Source of the DNA: Pleurocapsales cyanobacterium LEGE 06147
GTDB lineage: Bacteria > Cyanobacteriota > Cyanobacteriia > Cyanobacteriales > Xenococcaceae
Direction: 5' to 3'
Length of the DNA stretch: 64,000 bases
Assembly (NCBI GenBank): GCA_015207585.1
Contig: JADEWQ010000011.1
Location: 1 to 64,000 of the forward strand
Shown here: positions 43,616-51,671 of the stretch, piece by piece
How positions within the stretch are numbered: the first letter of the stretch is position 1
Layout: every line of letters begins with the position of its first letter
Notes under the pieces: generated by a model
Told to the model about the DNA's origin: nothing
Database searches by the model: none
Seen by the model: only the letters and a program-made list of their open reading frames with translations
Made by a program: the position numbers and the translations under genes

Positions 43616-46243
43616 GTGACGTTGGCAATCGACCAAATTATTACTTCTAACATCGTCAAACCAGCTCGTTATCTAGGTAACGAATTGGGAGCCAAACACA
43701 AACCCTGGAAAGATGCTCGAGTACGCTGGGTACTAACTTATCCAGAGATATATGAAGTAGGTGCATCGAACTTGGGGCATATAATTCTTTACAACATTCT
43801 TAATGCCCAACCGAGGCAATTGTGTGATCGCGCCTACTTACCCGCACCGGATTTAGCCACTACACTGCGTTCTACTAATACTCCTCTTTTTGCTCTCGAG
43901 TCTCGTCGTCCTCTCCAAGATTTTGATATCCTGGGCTTTAGTCTCAGTTACGAACTGGGAGCAACCAACATTCTGGAAATGCTAGATTTAGCTGGCATTC
44001 CCCTCACCTGGCAAGAGAGAAAAAACGGCAACTATCCCTTAATTTTTGCTGGTGGGCAAACAGCTACCTCCAATCCCGAACCCTATGCCGACTTCTTTGA
44101 TTTTGTGGCGTTGGGAGATGGAGAAGAACTTTTGCCAGAAATTGGCTTAGTTTTAGAAGAAGGGAAAAGTGCTGGGCTAAATAAAGAAGAACTTTTACTA
44201 GACTTAGCTCAAGTACCGGGGGTTTATGTGCTTCGCTTCTACGATATGGCAGAAGATGGTTCGGTTTATCCCAATCGTTCGGACGTTCCCAAGCGAATTT
44301 TACGCAGAGTAGCCACCCCTATACCAGCTTATTCAATTGGCTTAGTTCCCTACATCGAAACAGTTCACGATCGCTTAACGGTAGAAATTAGAAGAGGTTG
44401 TACTCGCGGTTGTCGTTTTTGTCAGCCAGGAATGTTAACTCGTCCCGCTACCGATGTCGAACCGGAACAAGTAGTAGAAGCGATTGAAAAGGGAATGCGG
44501 GCAACTGGCTATAACGAGTTTTCTCTATTGTCTTTGAGTTGCTCTGACTATCTCGCCTTGCCTGCTGTAGGAATGGAGATCAAAAACCGTCTCAAAGATG
44601 AGAACATTTCTCTATCTTTACCCAGTCAACGGGTAGATCGCTTTGACGAAAATATTGCCAAAATTATCGGCGGTACGCGGCAGTCTGGCTTAACTTTTGC
44701 GCCGGAAGCGGGAACCCAACGCATGCGAGACGTAATTAATAAGGGACTGACTAACGAAGAGTTACTCAGAGGTATTAAAACTGCCGTCAAGCAAGGATGG
44801 AATAAGGTTAAGCTTTACTTTATGATCGGCTTGCCTGGAGAGACAGATGTAGATGTTATAGGCATTGCCGAAACCGTTCGCTGGTTGCGTCAAGAATGCC
44901 GCCCTATAAATAAAAAACGTCTCAACTTTAACATTACTATTTCTAATTTTACCCCCAAACCCCATACTCCCTTCCAATGGCATTCCGTGTCTACCGCAGA
45001 ATTTAAACGCAAGCAAGAATTGCTGCGTCAAGAGTTTAGACCCATGAAAGGGGTAAAAGTAAATTACACTGATGTCCGCATCTCCGCCATGGAAGATTTT
45101 GTCGGTAGAGGCGATCGCCGTCTTGCCTCTGTAGTTCGTCGCGCTTGGGAACTGGGAGCAGGTATGGATTCTTGGTGGGAAAGCTTAGACAAAGCCTTTG
45201 CTGCTTGGGAGAAAGCGATCGCCCAAGCGGGTTTGATCTGGAAATACCGCCAAGTAGAAAATGGAGAGTGGAATGTATTTGATAAATCGGTAGGGGCGAA
45301 TGGTCATTTACCCGTACAAGAGTCAGAATTATTACAAGATAAACTTAATGCGCCCCTACCTTGGGATCATTTAAATACCGGAATCGATAAGGAATGGCTC
45401 AAAGCCGATCTGCAAAGAGCATTAGAAGCAGCTACCGTACCCGACTGTGCTTTTGATGGTTGTTCTCATTGCGGGGTTTGTGGTATCGATTTCGGTCATA
45501 ATATTGTCATTCCACCACCGTCAATACCTTCATTTGCCGGACATTTTCGACCCAATCAAGATAGAGAACAAAGAATCAGGGTTTGGTTTGGCAAACAAGG
45601 GAAGATGTCCTTAGTCAGCCACCTCGATTTAGTCCGTTTGTTCGATCGCGCCATACGTCGTGCTGCTTTACCTATTTCTTTTACTGGAGGATATCATCCC
45701 GGTCCAAAAATTTCCATTGCCAATGCTTTATCTTTGGGTGCGACTAGTAGTGGAGAGATCGTCGATTTTGAATTGACTCAAGAGATGTCCGTAGAAGAAT
45801 TCCGCGAACGACTGGTTTCTCAGTTACCCGCTGACATTCCCGTTTACCGAGTAGAAGAAGTAGATGTAAAATCCCCTGCGGCTACTCGTCTATTAGAAAA
45901 AGCCGAGTATTTAATTACTGTAGGCACATCTGATGAGAGAAGTGTAGATCGTTGGCAACAGTGGATTGAAGCAATTAATAATAGTCAAGAAATTTGGTCG
46001 GAAAAAACAACCAAGTCAGGGAAAAAGCAAACGATCGATTTGCGCGATCGCTTATTCAATCTAACTATGGAATCTGCAACCGATCTGCCAAGCAATTCAG
46101 CAATACTGCGTTATATTGGCAGTTGCCGTAACGATGGTACAAAGTTATCGCCAGAGCAAATCGTTTCTATGCTCGAACAAGTCGCGCAGCAAGAGTTTCA
46201 ATTACTCAAAGTCCATCGCCAGCAGTTAATGCTTATCGAATAA
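43616..46243 (+). CDS. Radical SAM protein of the TIGR03960 type fused to DUF2344
   Basis: The 875-residue protein has an N-terminal B12-binding-like region (about 30-200: EVGASNLGHIILYNIL, ILGFSLSYELGATNIL), a radical SAM core with the Fe4S4 motif CTRGCRFC near residue 262, and LTFAPEAGTQRMRDVINKGLT. A cysteine-rich link (CAFDGCSHCGVCG near 615) leads to a C-terminal DUF2344 domain (about 655-870: QRIRVWFGKQGKMSLVSHLDLVRLFDRAIRRAALP in parts). In many bacteria both parts lie next to RNase E/G genes; here no such gene is adjacent. The substrate is unknown. The GTG start at 43616 has a strong ribosome binding site GAGGAGGG. Confidence 0.9.
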   Translation: MTLAIDQIITSNIVKPARYLGNELGAKHKPWKDARVRWVLTYPEIYEVGASNLGHIILYNILNAQPRQLCDRAYLPAPDLATTLRSTNTPLFALESRRPLQDFDILGFSLSYELGATNILEMLDLAGIPLTWQERKNGNYPLIFAGGQTATSNPEPYADFFDFVALGDGEELLPEIGLVLEEGKSAGLNKEELLLDLAQVPGVYVLRFYDMAEDGSVYPNRSDVPKRILRRVATPIPAYSIGLVPYIETVHDRLTVEIRRGCTRGCRFCQPGMLTRPATDVEPEQVVEAIEKGMRATGYNEFSLLSLSCSDYLALPAVGMEIKNRLKDENISLSLPSQRVDRFDENIAKIIGGTRQSGLTFAPEAGTQRMRDVINKGLTNEELLRGIKTAVKQGWNKVKLYFMIGLPGETDVDVIGIAETVRWLRQECRPINKKRLNFNITISNFTPKPHTPFQWHSVSTAEFKRKQELLRQEFRPMKGVKVNYTDVRISAMEDFVGRGDRRLASVVRRAWELGAGMDSWWESLDKAFAAWEKAIAQAGLIWKYRQVENGEWNVFDKSVGANGHLPVQESELLQDKLNAPLPWDHLNTGIDKEWLKADLQRALEAATVPDCAFDGCSHCGVCGIDFGHNIVIPPPSIPSFAGHFRPNQDREQRIRVWFGKQGKMSLVSHLDLVRLFDRAIRRAALPISFTGGYHPGPKISIANALSLGATSSGEIVDFELTQEMSVEEFRERLVSQLPADIPVYRVEEVDVKSPAATRLLEKAEYLITVGTSDERSVDRWQQWIEAINNSQEIWSEKTTKSGKKQTIDLRDRLFNLTMESATDLPSNSAILRYIGSCRNDGTKLSPEQIVSMLEQVAQQEFQLLKVHRQQLMLIE

Positions 46244-46300
46244 ATTGTAAAATTTTTGTTTCTTGTTAAGATTTTTCCTAATAATAGTTCAAAATTCACA

Positions 46301-46328
46301 GTAGGGACGTAGCATGCTACGTCCCTAC
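46301..46328. repeat. Perfect 28-bp palindrome between convergent genes
   Basis: GTAGGGACGTAGCA followed directly by its exact reverse complement TGCTACGTCCCTAC. It has 14-bp arms and no loop. It lies between the radical SAM gene and der, which converge, five bases before the der stop. Short T-rich tracts lie nearby. It is a known type of cyanobacterial dispersed palindrome and may help end both transcripts. Confidence 0.85.
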
Positions 46329-46333
46329 AAATA

Positions 46334-47692
46334 TTAAACCCGAGTTGCCCGGTTAGCACTATTTCTCTCCACATCGCGAACTTTTTTGCCGCGCCAAACA
46401 ATACGGATGGGCGTACCCTTAAAACCTAATTGTTCGCGGAATTGACGATCTATGTAACGGCGATAGTTATCGTTAAAACGTTGCGGGTCGTTCACAAACA
46501 AAGCGATAGTAGGTGGTTGAGAACTAACTTGGGTACCGTAGTAAATTTTGCCTTGTTTTCCCTGACGGTTCGTAGGAGGAGAATGCCAGGTAATAGCTTC
46601 TTGCAAGACTTCGTTAATAACCGCAGTACTGACGCGACGGCGATGTCCTTCTGCTGCGGTATCCACCAGATCGAGAATTTTATCCACGCGCTTACCAGTT
46701 GCGGCACTGATGAAAATCGTGTCTGCCCAATCCATGAAATAAAAGCGGTCTTGAATTATCTTTTGATATTGATAAATGGTATAGGAATCTTTTTCTACCG
46801 CATCCCATTTATTGACCACAATAATTGCTGCCCTACCTTCATCAATGATACGTCCCGCTAGTTTTAAATCTTGGTCGGTAATGCCATCGAGAACATCAAT
46901 AACGAACAAAACTATATCAGCACGAGAAATCGCCTTAAAGGCACGGTTGATGCTAAAAAATTCTGCCCCGTAATTAACATTTTTCTTACGACGAATCCCT
47001 GCCGTATCGATCAAACGATAAGTTTTACCATTTCTTTCTACTACCGTATCGATCGCATCTCTAGTCGTACCGGAAACCGGACTGACGATCGCCCTTTGTT
47101 CTCCAGTCAGGGCATTGAGAAGGCTAGACTTACCGACGTTAGGACGACCGATAATCGCTACTTTAGTTTCTTCTATCTCGGGAAGAGAATCAACAGGCGG
47201 TAAATAAGTAATTAATTGGTCGAGTAATTCTCCCGTTCCGCTACCGTGAATAGCAGAGATCGGGTAGGGTTCGCCCAAACCCAGTTCCCAAAATTGGGCA
47301 GCTTGAATCGTTCCCTGTTCGACGGATTCGCATTTATTTACGGCTAGAAGAACGGGTACGGATTGTTGTCGCAACCAATCAGCAATTTCGCGATCGCTTG
47401 CCGTCGGGCCTGTTTGTCCGTCAACGACAAAAATAGCCACAGAAGATTCTTGCAAGGCTGTCATTACCTGTTGCCGAATCAAGGGCAAAAATTCTGTATC
47501 GTCGTCAAATACTAGTCCTCCAGTATCGACAACTTGAAAATCGCGGTCTTGCCAGAAAGCCGGGCGATAGGTACGGTCTCTAGTTATACCTGGTTTATCG
47601 TAGACAATGGCTTGTCGATCGCCTGCCAGGCGATTGACCAAGGTCGATTTACCGACGTTAGGTCGTCCGATAATAGCAACAATAGGAAGCAT
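46334..47692 (-). CDS. der: Ribosome assembly GTPase Der
   Basis: Der (EngA) is a tandem GTPase that helps assemble the 50S subunit. The 452-residue protein has two G domains: G1 [12 protein letters not shown] at residue 8 with DTGG, and NKCE; then [12 protein letters not shown] near 183 with [19 protein letters not shown] and NKWD. A C-terminal KH-like domain (about 350-440: [46 protein letters not shown]) follows. It is a single-gene unit on the minus strand, convergent with the radical SAM gene. Confidence 0.97.
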   Translation of the reverse strand: MLPIVAIIGRPNVGKSTLVNRLAGDRQAIVYDKPGITRDRTYRPAFWQDRDFQVVDTGGLVFDDDTEFLPLIRQQVMTALQESSVAIFVVDGQTGPTASDREIADWLRQQSVPVLLAVNKCESVEQGTIQAAQFWELGLGEPYPISAIHGSGTGELLDQLITYLPPVDSLPEIEETKVAIIGRPNVGKSSLLNALTGEQRAIVSPVSGTTRDAIDTVVERNGKTYRLIDTAGIRRKKNVNYGAEFFSINRAFKAISRADIVLFVIDVLDGITDQDLKLAGRIIDEGRAAIIVVNKWDAVEKDSYTIYQYQKIIQDRFYFMDWADTIFISAATGKRVDKILDLVDTAAEGHRRRVSTAVINEVLQEAITWHSPPTNRQGKQGKIYYGTQVSSQPPTIALFVNDPQRFNDNYRRYIDRQFREQLGFKGTPIRIVWRGKKVRDVERNSANRATRV

Positions 47693-47857
47693 GGGAATTA
47701 AAAATTAAAAAGTAAAAGTTAAAAAAATAGAAAGGTTTCTTTTGTTATCTTAGCTATTTCTCATCAATTATTTTCTTGTTTCAGAAGATTACTGATGGTG
47801 CATAAAATAGCCCGTAAAAAAGCAATAGCATTTCTAAGGTGAATTTATACTTTGTAT

Positions 47858-48583
47858 TTATTTAAGAAGAATCGCTATATACTGTCGCACTGTATGAGCA
47901 AAACCCATTTCTAAAGCTTCGGCTGTCAAGGCATGACCGATAGATACTTCTAGGATATTAGGAATAGTACAAAACTTCGCTAGATTAGCGAGATTTAAAT
48001 CGTGTCCCGCATTAACTCCCAAACCCAATTCTTGAGATTTTTCAGCTGCTTGAGCAAACTGCTGCCAAGTAGCTTCTAGATTGTGATTTTCGCGAAATGC
48101 GGTAGCATAGGGTTCGGTATAGAGTTCAATTCGCTCTGCACCAGTGGCAGGAACAAGACAAATTTGTTCGATATCTGCATCCATAAATAAACTGACTCGA
48201 CAACCAAGACTTTGCAATTCTTGAATAATTGGCAGTAAACGCTCGTGATTTTGGGTTAAATCCCAACCACTATCAGAAGTAAAGGTATCGGGAGTATCGG
48301 GAACTAGAGTACACTGAGTTGGTTTAACTCGGCGTACAATTTCCATAAAAGAAGATTCTAAGGGATTGCCTTCAATATTGAATTCTACAGAACTTACTAC
48401 TTCTGCCAAATCATAAACATCACTTGGTCTAATATGTCTTTGATCGGGACGAGGATGAACTGTGATGCCGTTAGCACCAGCCTCAATACATATTTTTGCC
48501 ATCTTGGTAATACTAGGAATACCAATATTCCGAGTATTTCTGAGTAAAGCAACTTTATTTAAATTGACGCTAAGTTTGGTCAT
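47858..48583 (-). CDS. pdxJ: Pyridoxine 5'-phosphate synthase
   Basis: PdxJ condenses 1-deoxyxylulose 5-phosphate and 3-amino-2-oxopropyl phosphate to pyridoxine 5'-phosphate (DXP-dependent B6 route). The 241-residue TIM barrel shows SVNLNKVALLRNTRNIGIPS, GANGITVHPRPDQRHIRPSDV near residue 35, FNIEGNP, CTLVPD, RVSLFMDAD, RIELYTEPYA, LGLGVNAGHDLN, and the phosphate-binding EVSIGHALTAEALEMG. Length is normal. Confidence 0.96.
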   Translation of the reverse strand: MTKLSVNLNKVALLRNTRNIGIPSITKMAKICIEAGANGITVHPRPDQRHIRPSDVYDLAEVVSSVEFNIEGNPLESSFMEIVRRVKPTQCTLVPDTPDTFTSDSGWDLTQNHERLLPIIQELQSLGCRVSLFMDADIEQICLVPATGAERIELYTEPYATAFRENHNLEATWQQFAQAAEKSQELGLGVNAGHDLNLANLAKFCTIPNILEVSIGHALTAEALEMGFAHTVRQYIAILLK

Positions 48584-48639
48584 AATACTGATTACTAATT
48601 TTAAAATGAGGATTACCAGAATTAAATTTGTCAGAAGAT

Positions 48640-48783
48640 ATGCTTAGTATAGGTTGGCTAAGAGGTTACTATCGTTGCTTCTTAGCTAAGAATTGGCAGG
48701 AATATTTATTAGGAAATACTAATCGAGTAGTCTGGAAAAAATTTAGTCAGAAAGATTCAGTGGATTATTTGTATGAGAGATAG
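48640..48783 (+). CDS. Possible small protein (47 aa), unknown
   Basis: ATG 48640 opens 47 codons, MLSIGWLRGYYRCFLAKNWQ onwards, rich in aromatic and basic residues. I recognise no family. It lies just upstream of the toxin-antitoxin pair on the same strand; the ribosome binding site is weak. It may be a relic or chance frame. Confidence 0.25.
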   Translation: MLSIGWLRGYYRCFLAKNWQEYLLGNTNRVVWKKFSQKDSVDYLYER

Positions 48784-48855
48784 ATTAATCCTCGAATAAA
48801 CCAATTACAAGCTAAGTTAAAATTATCTTTTACATTTATAAGAGCAAAATAAAAC

Positions 48856-49065
48856 ATGAATAATTCAGTTAATATAGATGAAACCAGAATTAAAGCTTTA
48901 TTCAAAGAAGCTCTTGTTGAAGTAATAGAAGAAAACCAAGAGTTAGTAAGTTCTCTTTTGATAGACGCTTTAGAAGATATTGGGTTAGCTCGCGCTATTG
49001 AAGAAGGAGAGGCAAGTAAAACTGTAAGCCGAGATGAAGTCTTCAAAGTATTGAGTGGAGAATAG
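48856..49065 (+). CDS. Antitoxin-like protein of a type II module
   Basis: The 69-residue acidic, all-helical protein has a KALFKEALVEVIEENQELVSSLLIDALEDIGLARAIEEGEASKTVSRDEVFKVL pattern in parts, typical of small cyanobacterial antitoxins paired with RelE/ParE toxins. Its stop TAG overlaps the toxin GTG by one base, so the two are translationally coupled. It presumably neutralises the toxin and represses the operon; that is inferred from context. Confidence 0.78.
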   Translation: MNNSVNIDETRIKALFKEALVEVIEENQELVSSLLIDALEDIGLARAIEEGEASKTVSRDEVFKVLSGE

Positions 49066-49337
49066 TGAAAACAGAATTTAAGGATAGTTTTCTCAAAGAT
49101 ATTTACTCTATTAAAGACAAAGAATTACTCTCTCGTCTAGAACAATTTATTATTGTGTTAGAAACGGTAAATGATTTGAGCCAAATACCTAATCTCAAGA
49201 AACTTAAAGGACAAAAGAATAAATTGTATTACCGTTCGAGAATTGGTAACTATCGTGTTGGACTAATAATTAAACAAGATACTGTAGTTTTTGTTCGTTT
49301 TCTTAACCGCAAAGAAATTTATCGTTATTTCCCATAG
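49065..49337 (+). CDS. RelE/ParE superfamily toxin
   Basis: The 90-residue protein fits the RelE/ParE fold: DSFLKDIYSIKDKELLSRLEQFI helices, then the beta core IPNLKKLKGQKNKLYYRSRIGNYRVGLIIKQDTVVFVRFLNRKEIYRYFP in pieces, with LKKLKG..YRSRIGNYRVG as the family signature. Such toxins cleave ribosome-bound mRNA (RelE) or poison gyrase (ParE); which applies cannot be read from sequence. GTG start at 49065 overlaps the antitoxin stop. Confidence 0.85.
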   Translation: MKTEFKDSFLKDIYSIKDKELLSRLEQFIIVLETVNDLSQIPNLKKLKGQKNKLYYRSRIGNYRVGLIIKQDTVVFVRFLNRKEIYRYFP

Positions 49338-49411
49338 CGCGACTTTAATTTCAATCTGCGATCTCGTAGGGATCTGGCGAAGACAGGTCATCTAAAATTC
49401 TTAACTAACTA

Positions 49412-49516
49412 ATAGACCTCTTGCATAAGTCGATAACTCATCTATTTCATCTGTGTTTATCTGTGTTTATCTGTGGTTTTTATTCAAACCTTTGATTTAT
49501 GCAAGAGATCTAATGA
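49412..49516. repeat. MITE-like element with 20-bp inverted ends
   Basis: The left end ATAGACCTCTTGCATAAGTC (from 49412) and the right end, GATTTATGCAAGAGATCTAA (about 49493-49512), pair with about three mismatches in 20. The ~65-base interior contains ATCTGTGTTT repeated nearly three times and encodes nothing. Similar CTCTTGCATAAG ends are common in cyanobacterial small elements. It lies between the first toxin-antitoxin pair and an antitoxin stub. Confidence 0.65.
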
Positions 49517-49557
49517 AGTAAAATTAGATCGGATCGCTCTTATAAATAGGCATATCT

Positions 49558-49614
49558 ATGACTAAACTACTTCAACAAGCTATTGCCGAACTAAAAAAAC
49601 TGCCCGTAGAATAA
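49558..49614 (+). pseudogene. Truncated antitoxin gene stub
   Basis: ATG 49558 begins MTKLLQQAIAELKKLPVE and then stops. This is the typical opening of a common cyanobacterial antitoxin family, which normally continues with an E-rich segment for 60 or more residues. A GC-rich palindromic stretch (GCGCTCACG..GCTGAGCGC, about 49622-49652) follows the stop. The rest of the gene and any partner toxin are missing. Confidence 0.6.
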
Positions 49615-49683
49615 CAAAATGCGCTCACGAAGTGCCAGCGCAAGCTGAGCGCCAAATCAAAAATTAAGAGAGCTAGACATTAA

Positions 49684-49986
49684 ATGAGATTTGAAATCCT
49701 TACGCCTCTTGATTTTACTGTTAGAACCTCTGAAAGTTACTGGCAATGTCTAATTATCAAACATCCCGATATTGAAAACTTAGAAGAGTTGGTTAAACAA
49801 ACTCTGGCATCACCAGATGAAGTTCGCCGTAGTAGTCGGGATTCTGATGTATTTTTATTTTATCTAACTAGAAATGAAAAACGCTGGGTCGTGGCAGTTG
49901 CCCGACGATTAAATGGAAATGGTTTTTTAATTACTGCTTATCAAACTGACGCAATCAAAGAGGGAGAAATTATATGGCACAAGTAA
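49684..49986 (+). CDS. DUF4258-like protein, probable toxin partner
   Basis: The 100-residue protein has SYWQCLIIKHPDIENLEELVKQTLASPDEVRRSSRDSDVFLFYL in pieces, then RWVVAVARRLNGNGFLITAYQTDAIKEGE. The HPDI..VK.TL..PDEVR..S.D..V.LFY pattern matches a common family of small cyanobacterial proteins placed by me near DUF4258, often found beside DUF2283 genes. Its end overlaps the next gene by 13 bases. The pair behaves like a toxin-antitoxin module in layout; activity is not established. Confidence 0.72.
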   Translation: MRFEILTPLDFTVRTSESYWQCLIIKHPDIENLEELVKQTLASPDEVRRSSRDSDVFLFYLTRNEKRWVVAVARRLNGNGFLITAYQTDAIKEGEIIWHK

Positions 49987-50201
49987 AAGTTTTTTATGAA
50001 CCAGAAACAGAATTGTTAACAGTGTTTTGGCAGCCTCCTAGAAAAGAACAAATTAGTACTGAACTTGGAGATGGTGTGATTTTGATTAAAGATTCTCTGA
50101 CAGGTGAGCCAATTGGAGTAGAAATTCTCTCTTATCACCCTGGAGACGATCGCTTTGATAGTGTAAGTGTGGAAATGAGTTCCTTAAGCTCGGTAGAGTG
50201 A
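49974..50201 (+). CDS. DUF2283 family protein, probable antitoxin partner
   Basis: The 75-residue protein fits DUF2283: VKVFYEPETELLTVFW, then ELGDGVILIKDSLTGEPIGVEILSYHP. It overlaps the upstream DUF4258-like gene by 13 bases in a different frame, so the two are coupled. DUF2283 genes are often paired with small toxin-like genes such as DUF4258. The C-terminus is Ser-rich and looks variable. Confidence 0.8.
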   Translation: MAQVKVFYEPETELLTVFWQPPRKEQISTELGDGVILIKDSLTGEPIGVEILSYHPGDDRFDSVSVEMSSLSSVE

Positions 50202-50253
50202 TTCTTGTCGTCTGCTTTTTTCAAGAGTTTAATGTCTGTTTTTATCGACAGGT

Positions 50254-50310
50254 CAAAGCGATCCCGCTTGCGGGTGCTGCCGCACCGCGCAGTGCCTCGC
50301 CAAAGGCGAG
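50254..50310. repeat. GC-rich palindromic repeat, two-copy family
   Basis: GCGATCCCGCTTGCGGG, then TGCTGCCGCACCGCGCAGTG and CCTCGCCAAAGGCGAG make a run of small palindromes. TGCGGGTGCTGCCGCACCGC recurs at 56238-56257. CGCACCGCGCAGTG also occurs at about 23738-23751 inside the sensor kinase gene. Confidence 0.7.
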
Positions 50311-50312
50311 AC

Positions 50313-50390
50313 CGCATTAGAGAATAATTACAACAAATGGGAATTACTTTAATCGATCACCTTAATGGTGAAACCAGTATTGTTCATTGA
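50313..50390 (+). pseudogene. cysS C-terminal fragment (copy 1)
   Basis: Reading from CGC 50313 gives RIRE-stop-LQQMGITLIDHLNGETSIVH-stop. This resembles the last residues of cysteinyl-tRNA synthetase, whose end in E. coli reads DRLNEMGIVLEDGPQGT. One internal stop (TAA at 50325) breaks it. The fragment follows a GC-rich repeat that probably marks the break point. The next 207 bases to 50597 hold no gene. Confidence 0.6.
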
Positions 50391-50597
50391 GATAATCAAA
50401 CTACTGTGTGAAATTTAGCTGCGGAAATTTAACTGCGGTCTGCTTCGCAGCAGCCGAAGGCGATCGAGTTTATTTCTATAAAGATAAAAAAAATTTTTAA
50501 CGTTGCGGTTGAGCGACTGCAAACAGCCTTTGTATCTACACTGAAATCTCTCATCAGTCCGCTCAAACTAGATTGTTAGTCCTGATGGAACAAGCAC

Positions 50598-50855
50598 TTA
50601 ATTTAAAAGAGCTTCATATTCGTCATGAGTACCAATCCAGAACCAATAATAGTTTTTCCCCTTCTTCAAAGCTAATGCTCGATAACCATCGCTGATACGT
50701 GCAGACCAGAGATTTTTACCTACCTTCTTAAAGTGTAAGGAAGGATGCAGTGGATTTTCTTGCCAAAGCTGATACGCTTTTTGAGCTCGATCTTTCACTT
50801 CTGGGGTTAACTTTGCATACGCCTCCCAAAAATTAGGTGTTGTGAAGGACTTCAT
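50598..50855 (-). CDS. RelE-family toxin
   Basis: The 85-residue protein has FWEAYAKLTPEVKDRAQKAYQLWQENPLHPSLHFKKVGKNLWSARI in parts, then SDGYRALALKKGKNYYWFWIGTHDEYEALL. The HPSL.FKK..K..WSARI..GYRAL......WFWIG.HDEYE pattern is a known RelE/ParE-superfamily toxin group that is abundant in cyanobacteria. It overlaps the antitoxin gene by 23 bases and is read second. Confidence 0.85.
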   Translation of the reverse strand: MKSFTTPNFWEAYAKLTPEVKDRAQKAYQLWQENPLHPSLHFKKVGKNLWSARISDGYRALALKKGKNYYWFWIGTHDEYEALLN

Positions 50856-51054
50856 CCAGACTTTTCACTCTGTTAGCTGCAATATCTGCCTCTGTCTCAG
50901 CAATTAGCTTGTCTAGCTTACCTGATACTAAGTCAGCTTCAATTTGTCGATCCCACATCTCATCTAAATACTCTTGCAACCAAACTGAGAGTTGACGAAC
51001 ATCGCCTTCAGGCAATTGTTTAATCGCTGCTTCAATTTCTGGCAAAGTAATCAT
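50833..51054 (-). CDS. Antitoxin partner of the RelE-family toxin
   Basis: The 73-residue helical protein (TLPEIEAAIKQLPEGDVRQLSVWLQEYLDEMWDRQIEADL in parts, then SGKLDKLIAETEADIAANRVKSLDEV) matches the antitoxins usually placed before this toxin group. The N-terminal IEAAI..L...D...L..WL half resembles the stub at 49558. It is upstream of the toxin and overlaps it by 23 bases. Confidence 0.82.
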   Translation of the reverse strand: MITLPEIEAAIKQLPEGDVRQLSVWLQEYLDEMWDRQIEADLVSGKLDKLIAETEADIAANRVKSLDEVLHNT

Positions 51055-51143
51055 AGCAAAAAAACGCGCTTTAGATTGACTCTATAGTATCGCGATCGGG
51101 CTTAAATCTGTCTCCAATATCAAGTTCGGTTGAGTAGTTACAT

Positions 51144-51195
51144 TAGTTGCTCGAATTGTTCTGGAGTTACTCCAAATCCTCTAGTAATAGAGAAT
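51144..51195 (-). pseudogene. Uma2 5'-end fragment
   Basis: On the minus strand this reads TRGFGVTPEQFEQL followed by a stop. The DNA from about 51144 to 51184 is nearly identical to the starts of both intact Uma2 genes (53295 and 54112), which encode RGFRVTPEQFEQLAYAEQ. Only this segment is present. It adjoins the truncated protease-like fragment. Confidence 0.7.
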
Positions 51196-51203
51196 TACTT
51201 TAA

Positions 51204-51287
51204 TCAGGTTATTTTGGGTGAACCAATACGTCCCACTGCAACTTTGATGATGGCTTCACAATTGTTATTGACTACACCAAATATCAT
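51204..51287 (-). pseudogene. Truncated aspartyl-protease-like fragment
   Basis: An ATG at 51287 overlaps the upstream stop as ATGA and opens only 27 codons (MIFGVVNNNCEAIIKVAVGR onwards). The start resembles clan AA retropepsin-like proteins that often follow the 91-residue family upstream, in which MI.G.V...EA.I...V is the first strand pair. The frame then ends and passes into a Uma2 gene fragment, so the gene is probably truncated. Confidence 0.45.
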
Positions 51288-51559
51288 ACGGACTTCTTCA
51301 GACTGCGGCTGCCGAAACGGAAGACTGCTCGATGTCCAATCCGAATCACCCAGGGCTGTGCATCGGATTCACGTTCATAAAGCCGATCGACTGCTTCCAT
51401 CGGTGTATCAGCTACTTCAAAAGCACCTGTTTCAATATCAATCGCTACAATCTTGCCATGATTGCTTTCTTCGACTTGTTGGCGCACTTGAGATTCATAA
51501 ATCTCATTGCCACGTCGAGCAAACTCTTCTTTGCTGTAGCGGGGTTGTCGAACTGCCAT
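51284..51559 (-). CDS. Conserved small protein (91 aa), antitoxin-like context
   Basis: The protein reads RQPRYSKEEFARRGNEIYESQVRQQVEESNHGKIVAIDIETGAFEVAD in pieces, then TPMEAVDRLYER and VIRIGHRAVFRFGSRSL. I recognise it as a widespread cyanobacterial family of unknown function, often upstream of an aspartyl-protease-like gene. Here that partner is truncated. It lies on the minus strand among toxin-antitoxin genes. Confidence 0.75.
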   Translation of the reverse strand: MAVRQPRYSKEEFARRGNEIYESQVRQQVEESNHGKIVAIDIETGAFEVADTPMEAVDRLYERESDAQPWVIRIGHRAVFRFGSRSLKKSV

Positions 51560-51671
51560 AGGCTTGACCTCGTTTTAACTGTACCCTTTCATTTTAATCT
51601 GGGCGATCGGCTTGGCTGTCTTCCAGAGAATCGCTAGATCTTAGACGGCATATCGGATGATCAAACTCAAC

